A stretch of 37,694 nucleotides of DNA, taken from Deltaproteobacteria bacterium (GTDB taxonomy: Bacteria; Desulfobacterota; Dissulfuribacteria; Dissulfuribacterales; QOAL01). The stretch lies in the NCBI GenBank assembly GCA_026992735.1, contig JALWYO010000118.1:1-37694 (forward strand), given 5' to 3'. Under the pieces are notes generated by a model that was given only the letters and a program-made list of their open reading frames with translations, was not told the origin of the DNA and made no database searches. This document shows, piece after piece, positions 16,200 through 27,888 of the stretch (the first letter of the stretch is position 1; each line of letters opens with the position of its first letter). Both the position numbers and the translations under genes were made by a program.

Positions 16200-17031
16200 C
16201 AGGGAAATAAGGCGAAGGCGTAGTCAGCAGGGCCAGGAATCAAATTGGAAGAAAAGGACTTCAAAAATCCTGTTAGTCTTCTTTTTGTTGTTTGCCCTGG
16301 TCTCTGGAATAGCAGGTACTGTTTATGGGGTAAAGAAGTGGATGCATTCCTGCTCCTACTTCTTTATATCATCGATAAAGGTTCAAGGTGCCAGCAGGCT
16401 GACCAAAAAGGATATAGTAGATTTCAGTGGTATCAAGCAGGGTGATAACATATTTTCTGTTGATCTCAAGGCAGTTTCCGGGAGGCTCAACAGTCATCCA
16501 TGGATAAAGTTTGCAGAGGTGGAAAGGCGCCTGCCTGATACCATTTTGATCCGGGTGGACGAAAGGCAGCCTGTCGCGCTGGCCAGGGTAAATGGCACCC
16601 TGTTTCTGGTGGACAAGGATGGGACATGTTTTAAGCCTCTGGAGGAGTCAGATGCGTTTTCAGCACCTGTAATTACTGGAATAGGTGATGAGAATGTCAA
16701 GAATTCTGGAAACATAAAAGGCATTCCAGGTGTGGACAGCGCTAAAATGGCAGATGCACTGAGGATAATCAAGATGTCCCGGGCAGGTGTAAGGGCCCTT
16801 GGATACAATAATATAAGCCAGATCGATTTCCCGGATAAACAGGAAGTGGTTATATACACTGCTGACAAAGCCGTTCCATTTCATCTGGACAGGAGGGATA
16901 TCAAGCATCAGTTTTACCGGGCGGAGAAGATACTTTTCCAGCTGTACAATTCCGGACAATATCCCAGGGTTGTCAGTGTGACAGTAGATTATGGGAAGGA
17001 CATGGCCCTTGCCAGGATAAAGAAGAAGTGA
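16183..17031 (+). CDS. ftsQ: cell division protein FtsQ
   Basis: FtsQ (DivIB family) is a bitopic division protein that bridges early and late divisome parts and binds FtsL/FtsB. It has a basic cytoplasmic tail (REIRRRRSQQG), one membrane helix at about residues 28-50, and a POTRA domain (FFISSIKVQGASRLTKKDIV ... NSHPWIKFAEVERRLPDTI). A beta domain follows, starting with IRVDERQPVALARVNG and LVDKDGTCF. The length of 282 is typical. It starts inside the murB 3' end. The stop (TGA) is 3 nt before the ftsA ATG. Confidence 0.93.
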   Translation: MRFSTNREIRRRRSQQGQESNWKKRTSKILLVFFLLFALVSGIAGTVYGVKKWMHSCSYFFISSIKVQGASRLTKKDIVDFSGIKQGDNIFSVDLKAVSGRLNSHPWIKFAEVERRLPDTILIRVDERQPVALARVNGTLFLVDKDGTCFKPLEESDAFSAPVITGIGDENVKNSGNIKGIPGVDSAKMADALRIIKMSRAGVRALGYNNISQIDFPDKQEVVIYTADKAVPFHLDRRDIKHQFYRAEKILFQLYNSGQYPRVVSVTVDYGKDMALARIKKK

Positions 17032-17034
17032 TGA

Positions 17035-18264
17035 ATGGTTGAGAATACCTGTGACATAGTAGTAGGCCTTGACATAGGCACCACCAAGATCTGCGCTGTG
17101 GTGGGGGAACTTTCCGATGACGGTGTGGAGATAATTGGGGTAGGCAGTCATCCGTCAGTTGGCCTTAGAAAAGGCGTTGTCGTCAATATAGACAGCACCG
17201 TCAATTCCATCAGGTGTGCTGTCGAAGAGGCTGAACTGATGGCAGGCTGCGAGATAACATCTGTCTATATAGGTATTGCCGGCAGCCATATAAAGGGCCT
17301 GAACAGCCATGGAGTCATTGCCGTCAAGGGTGACGAGGTCGCTGAGGAAGACGTGGAAAGGGTGATTGATGCGGCCAGGGCTGTTGCCATTCCCATGGAC
17401 CGGGAGATTATACACATACTGCCCCAGGAATACATTGTGGATGACCAGGGTGGTATCCTGGACCCTGTCGGCATGATGGGCGTCCGTCTTGAGGCCAAGG
17501 TGCATATAGTTACAGCTGCGGTAACAGCTGCCCAGAATCTTGTTAAATGTGCAAACAGGGCAGGTTTGGAAGTGGAAGATATTGTACTCCAGCCACTGGC
17601 ATCGTCAAAGGCAGTCCTTACCGATGAGGAAAAGGAGATCGGGGTAGCTTTGGTGGATTTCGGTGGTGGCACAACTGATCTTGCCCTGCTCAGCGAAGGC
17701 GCTATAAAACACACGGCTGTTCTCGGCCTGGGCGGTAACAACCTGACCTACGATATATCCGTAGGACTGAGAACCCCCATGAATGACGCAGAGAAGATAA
17801 AGGTGAATCACGGGACCTGTTTGGTATCCATGGTGGGGCGGGACGAGATGATAGAGGTTCCCAGTGTTGGTGGCAGAAAGCCCAGGCAGCTTTCCAGGCA
17901 TATCCTTGCAGAGATATTGGAGCCAAGGATAGAGGAGATATTTACCCTGGTGGATCAGGAGATACAGCGCACCAGGCTTAAGGACCTGTTGGCTTCGGGA
18001 GTAGTGATTACAGGTGGTTCCGCCGCTTTGCCAGGTGTGTGTGAAATGGCTGACCAAATTTTTCAGCTTCCAGCCAGAATAGGGGTTCCCAGCAACATTT
18101 CCGGCCTGGTGGATGTGGTAGCCAGTCCCATGTATTCTACGGCCGTGGGATTGATACTGTTTGGTTTTGAAGACCGTTCACGGAGTTCTGGGACTTTCAA
18201 TAAGCAGGGTGAGAGTCTGATCACCAGGATGGCGGGTAAAATGAAATCTTGGTTCGGCATTTAA
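17035..18264 (+). CDS. ftsA: cell division protein FtsA
   Basis: FtsA is an actin-like ATPase that tethers FtsZ to the membrane and signals to the septal synthases. Actin-fold motifs are GLDIGTTKICAVVGE (phosphate 1), the SHA/1C region GCEITSVYIGIAGSHI, VDFGGGTTDLALL (phosphate 2) and GVVITGGSAALPGV (adenosine). The final residues RMAGKMKSWFGI form the amphipathic membrane-targeting helix. At 409 residues it is complete. It lies between ftsQ and ftsZ with gaps of 3 and 24 bp. Confidence 0.97.
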   Translation: MVENTCDIVVGLDIGTTKICAVVGELSDDGVEIIGVGSHPSVGLRKGVVVNIDSTVNSIRCAVEEAELMAGCEITSVYIGIAGSHIKGLNSHGVIAVKGDEVAEEDVERVIDAARAVAIPMDREIIHILPQEYIVDDQGGILDPVGMMGVRLEAKVHIVTAAVTAAQNLVKCANRAGLEVEDIVLQPLASSKAVLTDEEKEIGVALVDFGGGTTDLALLSEGAIKHTAVLGLGGNNLTYDISVGLRTPMNDAEKIKVNHGTCLVSMVGRDEMIEVPSVGGRKPRQLSRHILAEILEPRIEEIFTLVDQEIQRTRLKDLLASGVVITGGSAALPGVCEMADQIFQLPARIGVPSNISGLVDVVASPMYSTAVGLILFGFEDRSRSSGTFNKQGESLITRMAGKMKSWFGI

Positions 18265-18288
18265 TCAGGAGAAGAGGGAGAGTATTTC

Positions 18289-19494
18289 ATGTCGTTTGAA
18301 TTTGTAGAGAATAATGGTCTTTCAGCAAAGATAAAGGTTATTGGCGTTGGCGGTGGCGGCGGTAATGCTATTAACAATATGATAGCTTCTGAACTCATGG
18401 GAGTAGAGTTTATAGTTGCCAACACCGATGCCCAGGCGCTGGAAATGTCCAGGGCAGACACAAAAGTTCAGCTGGGCAGAACCCTTACAAAGGGGCTTGG
18501 AGCAGGAGCCAAGCCTGAAGTGGGCAGGGAGGCTGCTGAAGAAAGTGCCGACGAGATAAAGAAGGTTCTTGAAGGAAGCGACATGGTGTTTGTTACTGCA
18601 GGCATGGGTGGCGGTACGGGTACAGGCGCAGCTCCTGTAATAGCAGAGATAAGCAAGGAACTTGGTGCCCTGACAGTTGCTGTTGTAACCAGGCCGTTTG
18701 GCTTTGAAGGAAAGAAAAGGGGGCGCCAGGCAGAAGAGGGGATTGAGCGTCTGAAAGATGTGGTGGATACCATAATCACAATACCGAATGACCGTCTCAG
18801 GTCCCTGGCCCAGCCCAATACCCCTTTCCTGGAAATGTTTAAGAAGGCAGATGAAGTATTGTATTTTGCAGTCAGGGGTATTTCAGACCTCATAGTTGTA
18901 CAGGGGTATGTCAACGTAGATTTTGCAGATGTCAGGACAGTGATGGCAGAAATGGGCATGGCCCTCATGGGTACAGGTGTTTCAGCAGGAGACCGCAGGG
19001 CAGTCGAAGCTGTGCGAATGGCTATAGCGAACCCTCTCCTGGAAGATGTATCCATCAGCGGGGCCAGGGGAATCCTCATGAACATAACTGCCAGCAGTTC
19101 CACCCTTAGCATGGAAGAGGTGGACCAGGCCTCGTCGCTGATCCATGACGAGGCTCATGATGATGCAAACATCATATGGGGCACGGTATTTGATGACTCC
19201 ATGGGAGAAGAAATACGCATAACTGTAATTGCTACCGGAATTGGGAGGGAGCGGGTAATATCCACTCCAGAAGATTCTACTGTTACCCGCATCGAAGATG
19301 TCCGGAAGAAAAAACACGAGGAAGAAAAGAAGAGCAGCGAAGAGGCTCCGCAGATAACCCAGATGTCACAGCACGAAACCATAGCGGTAGAGAGGCAGTG
19401 CATGCCTGTCAGTAAAAAGCCTTTTGCAGGTTTTGATTCCCTGGATCAGGAAGAGCTGGAAATACCGGCATTTATGCGCAAGAAGGCGGATTAA
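18289..19494 (+). CDS. ftsZ: cell division protein FtsZ
   Basis: FtsZ is the tubulin-like GTPase that forms the Z ring. It has [13 protein letters not shown], the tubulin signature [29 protein letters not shown], and the T7 catalytic loop [11 protein letters not shown]. The C-terminal tail ends [12 protein letters not shown], a good FtsA/ZipA-binding peptide. A short charged linker ([15 protein letters not shown]) precedes it. Length is 401. AGAGGGAGAG precedes the ATG. It is the last gene of the dcw operon, and a GC hairpin follows. Confidence 0.98.
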   Translation: MSFEFVENNGLSAKIKVIGVGGGGGNAINNMIASELMGVEFIVANTDAQALEMSRADTKVQLGRTLTKGLGAGAKPEVGREAAEESADEIKKVLEGSDMVFVTAGMGGGTGTGAAPVIAEISKELGALTVAVVTRPFGFEGKKRGRQAEEGIERLKDVVDTIITIPNDRLRSLAQPNTPFLEMFKKADEVLYFAVRGISDLIVVQGYVNVDFADVRTVMAEMGMALMGTGVSAGDRRAVEAVRMAIANPLLEDVSISGARGILMNITASSSTLSMEEVDQASSLIHDEAHDDANIIWGTVFDDSMGEEIRITVIATGIGRERVISTPEDSTVTRIEDVRKKKHEEEKKSSEEAPQITQMSQHETIAVERQCMPVSKKPFAGFDSLDQEELEIPAFMRKKAD

Positions 19495-19512
19495 GCATTA
19501 AGCCATTGTTTG

Positions 19513-19533
19513 CAGGGGGCATCGAGCCCCCTG
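19513..19533. terminator. GC-rich hairpin between convergent ftsZ and glmM
   Basis: CAGGGGGC (19513-19520) and GCCCCCTG (19526-19533) form a perfect 8-bp stem with a 5-nt loop. It sits between the ends of two convergent operons. Neither side has a proper T-run (TTGCATTG on the plus side), so termination may be weak or Rho-assisted in either direction. Confidence 0.5.
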
Positions 19534-19580
19534 TTGCATTGTATGGAGTGTCTTTCCGGTTCCCGCCTGTATTTGATTTA

Positions 19581-20932
<1,352 letters not shown>

Positions 20933-20936
<4 letters not shown>

Positions 20937-21868
20937 TGGGGCCTTTCTCTCTTCTGCTTCTTCACACTGACTTTGATTTCCTGCGGGATGATTTTTTCGA
21001 GTTTGAAACCGTCTGGCAGCAAGACCTTGGGAATAAGTTTGTAGGTGCCGGGTTTTAACTGGCTCACATCCAGATTCGCCTTTAAATCCTTGATTTTGAG
21101 TTTGTTCAGAGAAGGTTTTTCTCCCGAGATTTTCATGCTCACCTCACTCGGCCATATAGATACCTTGTAGTCTCCTTCTTTGAGCCTTATCGGGATATGG
21201 CTTATCTTTCTTTCACCTGTAACGGGTTTTATGAAGACCGTCACTGTGAACTTGCTGGGTCCTTCAACCGAAATGTGCAGGCCCTGCAGATTTATGCCAA
21301 CCTCCTGTACTATGGTTTCTCTTGCATCCTTGAGGTTTATAGGATTGAGTTCCAGATATTTCAGCTTGGATACTTCTTCGGCTGCACCACTTATCTGGGT
21401 TTCCCTGGGTTCTACATATACGCGCTCCACCTGATATCCGTCTGCTACAGAATTTGTCAGCACTGGTTTTACCGGCAATGTCTTTCTGAGTAGCGGCTGC
21501 AGGTCTATCTCCAGAATATTAGGCTTGATCCTGAGCACCTTCAGGCCCCTTGGCAAGGTGAAGTCATCCGGGGCAAGATGAATGAGTTCTTTCCCCGGAG
21601 TCGCATCTTTGAGATCTATGACCTCTGTGATGTTGCCCGTGGCAATATTCTTGATAATGCTTCTTGGGCCGAAGATGCGGACTTCTATGGAGGAGGGCAG
21701 ATCGTTGGCTATAACCAGGTTAGGTGGCAGGTTTACTATCTCCAGAGGTACAGAGATGGCAATCTCAGCCTTTTCCTGGCCCACGACAAAGGACCAGAGC
21801 AGTATTGAAAACGCCAGCGACAGGAGTTTCAGGTTCCAGTTTTTTGTAAAAATATCTCTCCACCACAT
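20933..21868 (-). CDS. cdaR: YbbR-domain protein CdaR, regulator of the diadenylate cyclase
   Basis: CdaR-type proteins are anchored outside the membrane and modulate CdaA. The N-terminus carries one membrane segment ([18 protein letters not shown], about 13-30) after the typical NWNLK start. The remaining 280 residues are extracytoplasmic, with several YbbR beta-repeats, for example [14 protein letters not shown]...[20 protein letters not shown] and [13 protein letters not shown]. The tail is basic. Stop and start are tightly spaced with cdaA (1 nt gap) and overlap glmM. The YbbR family is clear; the regulatory role is taken from studied homologues. Confidence 0.88.
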
Positions 21869-21869
21869 A

Positions 21870-22667
21870 TTACTTCAGCCTGAATCTCCACCAGGATTTT
21901 TCCGTTTCCTCAGGGGCAAAGCTGTTGTGCAGGATGCGTCTCAGGGTACCAGGATCAATGTCTCTGCTTATGCGTCCTGCCATCGCCACCGAGATGCTTC
22001 CTGTTTCTTCTGATACTATCACGGTTACGGCATCAGTTTGCTCGGTGATACCTATCCCGGCCCTGTGTCTGGTTCCAAGCTTCCTGCTTATGGACGGATT
22101 CGATGTCAGCGGAAGTACGCATCCGGCAGCAGCAAGCCGTCCTCCCTGGATAATCACAGCACCATCATGAAGAGGGGTCCCCTTGAAGAAGATGGTTTTG
22201 ATAAGCATCTGGCTTACCTCTCCATTTATCTTCGTCCCTGATTCCATGAATTCATTCAGCCCTACAGTCCTTTCAAGCACAATCAGGGCGCCGGTTTTGG
22301 TGCTGGACATATCGGAGGCGGCCTTGGACACTTCTTCCAGGGCCTGAAATGTCTTTACCTTGTATTTGAGGAATGGTGCCTGGCCGAATTGGGTCAGCAC
22401 CCTGCGTATGTCGTCCTGGAAGACAATGACCACCAGGAGAAAAATAGAACTGAGAGCAGTGCCGAGGAGCCAGTGCAAGGTGTAAAAACCCATTTCCCTG
22501 GCCACAAAATATATGAGGATAATGACCCCAAGCCCAGCTGCCATTTGTACGGCTCTTGTGCCTCGGATGAGCACCATTATTCTGTAGATGATAAAGGCTA
22601 CCAGCAGGATATCTACGATATCCTGCCATCTCATCAGGGGTATGTACTGGTGAAGGCTCTCTATCAT
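21870..22667 (-). CDS. cdaA: diadenylate cyclase CdaA (c-di-AMP synthase)
   Basis: CdaA makes cyclic di-AMP from two ATP. Three membrane helices fill residues about 15-85, and a DAC (DisA_N) domain follows. The catalytic DGA motif is LHDGAVII (Asp168-Ala170) and the ATP-binding GTRHRAGIG motif lies at 198-206. The length of 265 matches the CdaA class. It is immediately upstream of cdaR and glmM, with folP 33 bp before it. In other bacteria c-di-AMP controls potassium and osmolyte transport and cell-wall homeostasis; targets are not visible here. Confidence 0.95.
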   Translation of the reverse strand: MIESLHQYIPLMRWQDIVDILLVAFIIYRIMVLIRGTRAVQMAAGLGVIILIYFVAREMGFYTLHWLLGTALSSIFLLVVIVFQDDIRRVLTQFGQAPFLKYKVKTFQALEEVSKAASDMSSTKTGALIVLERTVGLNEFMESGTKINGEVSQMLIKTIFFKGTPLHDGAVIIQGGRLAAAGCVLPLTSNPSISRKLGTRHRAGIGITEQTDAVTVIVSEETGSISVAMAGRISRDIDPGTLRRILHNSFAPEETEKSWWRFRLK

Positions 22668-22700
22668 CGGATTGTTGCCTGGTCTATGTTTTCAGGCCTC

Positions 22701-23579
22701 CTATGCCGCAAGTGGTTCCAGGTGACCCGGGTCTTTGGTTTTTGTATAGGCATCGCCCCTGGATCTAAGCGCATCCGCTATTTTCAAGGCATCTGCCACC
22801 AATGCCGCATTGTGTACTCTGATTATGGAGGCGCCATTGAGTACGCAGGCTACAGCAGCGCCAGACGTGGCTATATCCCTGTCAGCAGGCTCTTCTCTGC
22901 CGGTTATCTTGCCGAGAAAGGCCTTTCTGGAAGGTCCAACCATTACAGGCAGTCCATGCCGGGTAAACTTTGCAAGGCCGTTTATTATATCCAGGTTGTC
23001 TTCAAACCGTTTCCCAAATCCAATGCCTGGATCGAGAATAATGTTTTCCTTTTTTATGCCGTTTTTCTGGCAGAATGCAATGCGTTCCTGAAAAAAATCG
23101 TCTATTTCTTGAAGGACGTCTTCATAGAATGGTGCTTCCTGCATGGTCTGGGGTGTGCCCTTCATGTGCATGATGACTACTGGAACATCTCTTTCAGCTG
23201 CCAGTTCCGGCATGCTGTTATCCATCCTTAGCCCGCTGATATCGTTTATCATGTTTGCCCCTGCCTCCAGGGCACACCGGGCCACTTCTGCCTTGGTAGT
23301 ATCAATGGAGATCAGGCAGTCTGTGACGGATCTGATTGCCGTAATGGCTGGGATGACCCGGTGCAGTTCTTCCTCCACAGAAACAGGCGCTGAAAACGGC
23401 CTTGTGGATTCACCTCCTATATCCAGGATGGTGGCTTCATCCTCGATGAGACGCAGGGCCTGATGTTTTACACTGTCGGGTGTGAGAAATCTGCCTCCGT
23501 CAGAGAACGAGTCGGGAGTCACATTTATTATTCCCATTATGACGGTATTTTTCATATCCGGCTGACAGAAGGTCTCCAT
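22701..23579 (-). CDS. folP: dihydropteroate synthase FolP
   Basis: FolP condenses p-aminobenzoate with dihydropterin pyrophosphate in folate synthesis, and is the sulfonamide target. TIM-barrel motifs are MGIINVTPDSFSDGG at the start, ILDIGGESTRP, MINDISGL, IILDPGIGFGK, VGPSRKAFLG and the closing IIRVHN. The length of 292 is normal. ATG at 23579 or ATG at 23555 (MKNTVIMG) could be the start; neither has a convincing ribosome binding site, and the second gives the shorter, more usual N-terminus. It follows ftsH by 17 bp. Confidence 0.96.
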   Translation of the reverse strand: METFCQPDMKNTVIMGIINVTPDSFSDGGRFLTPDSVKHQALRLIEDEATILDIGGESTRPFSAPVSVEEELHRVIPAITAIRSVTDCLISIDTTKAEVARCALEAGANMINDISGLRMDNSMPELAAERDVPVVIMHMKGTPQTMQEAPFYEDVLQEIDDFFQERIAFCQKNGIKKENIILDPGIGFGKRFEDNLDIINGLAKFTRHGLPVMVGPSRKAFLGKITGREEPADRDIATSGAAVACVLNGASIIRVHNAALVADALKIADALRSRGDAYTKTKDPGHLEPLAA

Positions 23580-23596
23580 TGTGGACGAAGCCGCAG

Positions 23597-25465
23597 TTAC
23601 CCGCGTTCAGAATCGTTTTTGTCCATGGGGGCGCTTTCATCCGGCTCACTGCCTTTTTGCCCTTCCGTGTCTGCCTGGCAGCTAGATAAGATCGTATCTA
23701 TTTCGCTGCTGTCAAGGGTTTCCTTTTCCAACAGTTCTTCAGCCAGCATATGGAGGCAGTTGATGTTGCTTTCCAGCAATTCTTTTGCCCTTGTATAGGT
23801 GTCACGGACAATTTTCTCAATTGCTATATCGATTTTCCGGGCAGTAGCCTCACTGTATTCCCTGGTATGCCCGAAATCCCTGCCGAGAAATACCTCGTCG
23901 TTTTGTTTGGCAAATGCCACGGGGCCGATATCATCACTCATGCCCCATTCGCATACCATTTTGCGTGCAAGGGCTGATACCCTTTCTATATCATTTCCTG
24001 CGCCAGTGGTAAGCTCGTTGAATACGATTTCCTCTGCAACCCTGCCTCCAAGGAGAATAATAAGGTTGTTAATGAGATAGCTTCTGGGATAGGTATGTTT
24101 TTCATCCTCGGGCAGCTGCTGGGTAAGACCAAGGGCCCTACCCCTGGGTATGATGGTAACTTTGTGGACTGGATCCGTATCTGGCAGCAACCTGGCAGCA
24201 AGACAGTGCCCGGCCTCGTGATAGGCGGTAATCTTCTTTTCCCTGTCAGAGATTATAATGCTCTTTCGCTCTACACCCATCAGGACCTTGTCTTTGGCCT
24301 TTTCGAAATCAACCATCTCCACCTTGTCTTTGTCTGACCTGGCAGCTAATAGTGCTGCTTCGTTGACAAGGTTTTCCAGGTCGGCCCCGGAAAAGCCAGG
24401 CGTTCCCTTGGCAATTACGGAAAGATCGACATCGTCTGCAAGCGGAATCTTGGTGGTGTGGACTTTCAGGATTTCTTCTCTGCCTCGGACATCGGGCACA
24501 GAGACTGTTACCTGCCTGTCAAATCTGCCCGGTCTAAGGAGGGCAGGGTCCAGGACATCAGGCCTGTTTGTCGCAGAGATTACTATGACCCCTTCCGAGG
24601 TCTCAAATCCATCCATCTCCACCAGCAACTGGTTGAGTGTCTGCTCGCGCTCATCATGGCCACCGCCCAGGCCTGCACCGCGGTGTCTTCCAACTGCATC
24701 TATCTCATCTATAAATATGATGCATGGTGCGTGTTTCTTGGCCTGGACAAACAGGTCCCTGACCCTCGATGCGCCTACGCCCACAAACATTTCCACGAAG
24801 TCCGAACCGCTGATACTGAAAAAGGGGACTCCTGCTTCACCGGCAATGGCTTTCGCAAGCAGGGTTTTCCCCGTCCCTGGAGGGCCTACCAGCAATACGC
24901 CTTTGGGAATCCTGCCTCCCAGTTTTGTGAATTTATTAGGATCTTTAAGGAAGTCTATTACCTCGGTAAGCTCCTCTTTTGCTTCTTCCACGCCTGCTAC
25001 ATCCTTGAATGTAACGTTGGTGTTCTGATTGTTAAGGAGTCTTGCCTTGCTCCTTCCAAAGGACATGGCCTTGCCCCCTCCTGTCTGCATCTGGCGCATG
25101 AAGAATATCCAGACAGCGATCAGAAGCAGCATGGGAAACCAGGATATGAGGAGTGTGAGATACCATGGAGATTCCTCCGGTGGTTTGACCTGTATTATAA
25201 CCCCTTTTGCCTTGAGCTCAGGAATAAGCTCTCTGTCCTGAGACGGGATAGCCGTGGTAAACTTGGCCTTGTTCAGGAATGTTCCTTCAACCTTTTCACC
25301 CTTCAGGACTACCTTGGCAACCTGACCCTTCTCAACATATGAGAGAAAGTCACTGTAGGTAATCTCCTGTGTCTTGATCTGTGGCTTGTTGAAGAGATTG
25401 AACAAGAATACAACTACCAGGCCGATAACCAGCCATAGACTCAGATTTTTATAAAATGTATTCAA
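23597..25465 (-). CDS. ftsH: ATP-dependent zinc metalloprotease FtsH
   Basis: FtsH is a membrane-anchored AAA+ protease that degrades unassembled membrane proteins and regulators. Two membrane helices (about 10-24 and 102-122) flank a periplasmic domain. Walker A is GPPGTGKT (194-201), Walker B is [11 protein letters not shown], the pore loop is FVEMFVG, and the zinc site is HEAGH in the C-terminal half. The SRH region ([20 protein letters not shown]) is intact. The start is a TTG preceded by a strong GGAGGA; no ATG fits the conserved N-terminus. It is 622 residues long and ends in a charged tail. Confidence 0.97.
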   Translation of the reverse strand: MNTFYKNLSLWLVIGLVVVFLFNLFNKPQIKTQEITYSDFLSYVEKGQVAKVVLKGEKVEGTFLNKAKFTTAIPSQDRELIPELKAKGVIIQVKPPEESPWYLTLLISWFPMLLLIAVWIFFMRQMQTGGGKAMSFGRSKARLLNNQNTNVTFKDVAGVEEAKEELTEVIDFLKDPNKFTKLGGRIPKGVLLVGPPGTGKTLLAKAIAGEAGVPFFSISGSDFVEMFVGVGASRVRDLFVQAKKHAPCIIFIDEIDAVGRHRGAGLGGGHDEREQTLNQLLVEMDGFETSEGVIVISATNRPDVLDPALLRPGRFDRQVTVSVPDVRGREEILKVHTTKIPLADDVDLSVIAKGTPGFSGADLENLVNEAALLAARSDKDKVEMVDFEKAKDKVLMGVERKSIIISDREKKITAYHEAGHCLAARLLPDTDPVHKVTIIPRGRALGLTQQLPEDEKHTYPRSYLINNLIILLGGRVAEEIVFNELTTGAGNDIERVSALARKMVCEWGMSDDIGPVAFAKQNDEVFLGRDFGHTREYSEATARKIDIAIEKIVRDTYTRAKELLESNINCLHMLAEELLEKETLDSSEIDTILSSCQADTEGQKGSEPDESAPMDKNDSERG

Positions 25466-25523
25466 AAAGAATCCTCCAGACTTGAAAAGACAGAATTATT
25501 CTTGACTTTTACGAAGTTACGAC

Positions 25524-25553
25524 AATATAGAAATAATACTATAATTAAAACAA
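25524..25553 (-). promoter_or_regulatory. possible promoter upstream of ftsH
   Basis: On the minus strand TTGTTT (25553-25548) and TATATT (25529-25524) are spaced by 18 nt in the very AT-rich 175-bp gap between tilS and ftsH. The -35 match is modest. A promoter here would let ftsH and downstream genes be transcribed apart from tilS. Confidence 0.35.
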
Positions 25554-25640
25554 AAATTAAACTATGCTCGTGGACAAATGCAACTAAAAATGGGGAGAAT
25601 TTTCAAAATTCAGGTGGTTATCCGAAATAATCAAGAATAT

Positions 25641-27164
25641 TCAGGCAGGAGGCATAAAAAGCGATGCCCTTGGTCCCGGCATCCATGATACTAGCAGGCA
25701 TTTTGAGTCGTGGTCGCAAATTTTGGCATATTGGCTGATCTCGACTCCGATTACAGCCACAATTTTGCTGTTTTTCCGCAGCAGTGGCAAAATATCCCGA
25801 AGCTGCCTGGGAATATTCCTGTTAATAAGAAATTTTTTCAGTTTTACCGTATGGTCCATTCCAATGGGCTGAAAGCGGTCTCCTTTCATGCGGTATGTTA
25901 TCTCCATGGGGAACGCCTGGCTGGCGGGCATCCAGAGTGGACGGGGAAATGTCCTTGAAGGCGGGTTTTTGAAATCCGGGCAGGCATCTTCTCTTATTTC
26001 CACCCTTCCGGCATCTTTCGGCAGCATAAAGACACCCGGCCTTTCCACAATTATGGCCTGGCCTTCTTTCCTGCCAGTTTTCTGGATAGTTTTACCAGGA
26101 AGGTTCCTGTCACTGGAAAAATAAAGCCTGTCATAGTTTCTGACAACCATGCAGCCGTGAGGCAGGCAGTACCATGATGACGGCCTTCCATGTATGACGA
26201 TTTCGTCTATCTTTTCGAGATGATCATATCTAAGGCTGCCCGGTGACTGTCCCATACTGACCAGTATTTTCCTGTATATCCTTTTCCTGATGGCTGCAGG
26301 ATGGCTGCGCAGGCGGTATGTGTCCAGCATTTCCCCGGGAAGGCTGTCGATACTGCACCGGCATTCGGAGAGTGCCTTGCGGGTCATGAAGTTCATGGCT
26401 TCATCCTCTTCAGACAGAATTCTTCCTACCCTGAAGATTGCCTTCACTGCTGCCGGATTTATTTTTTGCTGGATAACCGGCAGCACATGGGCCCTTATCT
26501 TGTTCCTTGTGTATTTTGTATTCAGGTTGGACGAATCAGTTACAAACGGGATCGAATTTGCGTATAGATACTGGAGTATTTCTTCCTTCCTGGCAAACAG
26601 CAGGGGTCTTGCTATCCTGTCCGTCCTTTTTAGCCTTATGCCGGATAGCCCACCAGGGCCTGCTCCCCTGCAGAGCCTGAATATTATCTCTTCTGCCTGG
26701 TCGTCCATGGTATGGGCTGTGACGATGAGATCAAAGCCATGCCGGGAGGTTATCCTTTCCAGAAAGGAATAGCGGGCCCTTCTGGCCATGTCCTGTATGC
26801 AGAGCCCTTTTTCCTTTGCCATCTTACCTATTGCAGCCTTTTCGGTAAAAAATGGTATTGAATTGGCAGCGCAGATGGCCTTCACAAATTCACAATCTCT
26901 CCGGGATTCTTCTCCCCTCAGACAGTGATCAAAATGGGCAACTGATACAGAAAGTGCCCATGGATGTGAAAGCAAGACAAGCAGATTGAGAAGGCAAATG
27001 GAATCCGGGCCTCCTGATACGGCGGCAAGGATGGAGCTTTTCTTTGAGAAAAGCCCGTGTTTTTTTACAAAACCCTTGAATCTTGCAAGGAGTTGGGAGG
27101 AACTCCCCTTCTGTAAAGAGAGATCTTGCAGGGGCTGACCGCCCCTGTCATTTAGCAGGCTCAC
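25641..27164 (-). CDS. tilS: tRNA(Ile)-lysidine synthetase TilS
   Basis: TilS attaches lysine to C34 of the CAU-anticodon tRNA-Ile so that it reads AUA. That is relevant here because ATA codons are frequent in this window. The PP-loop ATPase motif is AAVSGGPDSICLLNLL (about 48-63), followed by VAHFDHCLRGEESRRD and TAHTMDDQAEEIIFRL. The C-terminal TilS_C domain includes VKLKKFLINRNIPRQLRDILPLL. At 507 residues it is slightly long. The GTG start overlaps the upstream gene's stop as GTGA. Confidence 0.95.
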   Translation of the reverse strand: MSLLNDRGGQPLQDLSLQKGSSSQLLARFKGFVKKHGLFSKKSSILAAVSGGPDSICLLNLLVLLSHPWALSVSVAHFDHCLRGEESRRDCEFVKAICAANSIPFFTEKAAIGKMAKEKGLCIQDMARRARYSFLERITSRHGFDLIVTAHTMDDQAEEIIFRLCRGAGPGGLSGIRLKRTDRIARPLLFARKEEILQYLYANSIPFVTDSSNLNTKYTRNKIRAHVLPVIQQKINPAAVKAIFRVGRILSEEDEAMNFMTRKALSECRCSIDSLPGEMLDTYRLRSHPAAIRKRIYRKILVSMGQSPGSLRYDHLEKIDEIVIHGRPSSWYCLPHGCMVVRNYDRLYFSSDRNLPGKTIQKTGRKEGQAIIVERPGVFMLPKDAGRVEIREDACPDFKNPPSRTFPRPLWMPASQAFPMEITYRMKGDRFQPIGMDHTVKLKKFLINRNIPRQLRDILPLLRKNSKIVAVIGVEISQYAKICDHDSKCLLVSWMPGPRASLFMPPA

Positions 27165-27640
27165 CCTCCGCCCCGGCTTGCATTTATGGCCCTTAGTATG
27201 TCAAAGCTGGTAGCAGCCCTTACAGAAACGATTCTTGCTTTGAGTTTCAGGTGCTTTCCAGCGGCAGGATGATTGAAATCAGCAAGTACACTGTTTTCCC
27301 TGATTTCTTTTACCATAAACCTTACTTCCTGACCCATTGGAGTGATTTCATGGTACATTTCCCCTTCCTTTAGCTGATCGGGCCTGGATATCTGAGACAG
27401 GGGGATCTCGTTAATTAGTGCCTTGTCATACCTGCCAAATGCCTGTTCAGGCGGTATGCTTACTTCCACCTCTTCGCCTTCTTCGTGATTAAATACAGCC
27501 TTTTCCAGCACCGGAATGACAGGATCCCTGCCAAATAGAAATTCTGCTTCGAATATCTTGCCGAGTTCCGGAGGAGTAACCCCATCCTCTACCTGGAGTG
27601 TGTATTGAACTTTGACGACTGTATCAGTGCCTACCTTCAT
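27161..27640 (-). CDS. SlyD-like FKBP-type peptidyl-prolyl isomerase
   Basis: This is an FKBP with an inserted-in-flap chaperone domain, as in SlyD, catalysing proline cis/trans isomerisation. It has VKVQYTLQVEDG, the FLFGRDPVIPVLEKAVFNHE active-site region, the flap segment VSIPPEQAFGRYD, and the insert domain starting near LKEGEMYHEITPMGQEVRFMV. The closing NHPAAGKHLKLKARIVSV is typical (NHPLAGxxL). It lacks the histidine-rich nickel-binding tail of E. coli SlyD. AGGAG at 27651-27655 sits 1 nt from the first in-frame ATG (27649) but 10 nt from the ATG at 27640, so the latter start is preferred. It is first of the minus-strand operon. Confidence 0.85.
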   Translation of the reverse strand: MKVGTDTVVKVQYTLQVEDGVTPPELGKIFEAEFLFGRDPVIPVLEKAVFNHEEGEEVEVSIPPEQAFGRYDKALINEIPLSQISRPDQLKEGEMYHEITPMGQEVRFMVKEIRENSVLADFNHPAAGKHLKLKARIVSVRAATSFDILRAINASRGGG

Positions 27641-27888
27641 TTCTTTCATTCTCCTGTTATTCTTCAGCCCTTAGGATAACCTGAATAAAGAATTTATTAA
27701 AGGGGTGTACTTACCATAATTTGTTGCATCTGTACAATCTATGCCTTAAAAAGCTGCCTGTTTCATTGGAAATTCCTGATGCTGATATGATAGGAAAAGT
27801 ACATAAAAATGGATTAGCCCTGATTCTCAAAAACATCACGGTTATCCAAAAGGTAGTGCTTGTAAAAAAACTTTTAGATTGATACGTT

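Noticed and set aside
18468-19112. 214-codon minus-strand open frame inside ftsZ
   Set aside because: It lies wholly within ftsZ, and its serine/proline-rich translation resembles no known protein.
22389-25342. Several plus-strand open frames opposite cdaA, folP and ftsH
   Set aside because: Each lies opposite a gene with complete motifs, and the translations have low-complexity or unrecognisable sequence.
25598-25612. GAATTTTCAAAATTC palindrome between tilS and ftsH
   Set aside because: It is short and A/T-only at the centre within an AT-rich gap, with no T-run placement or second copy to support a site.
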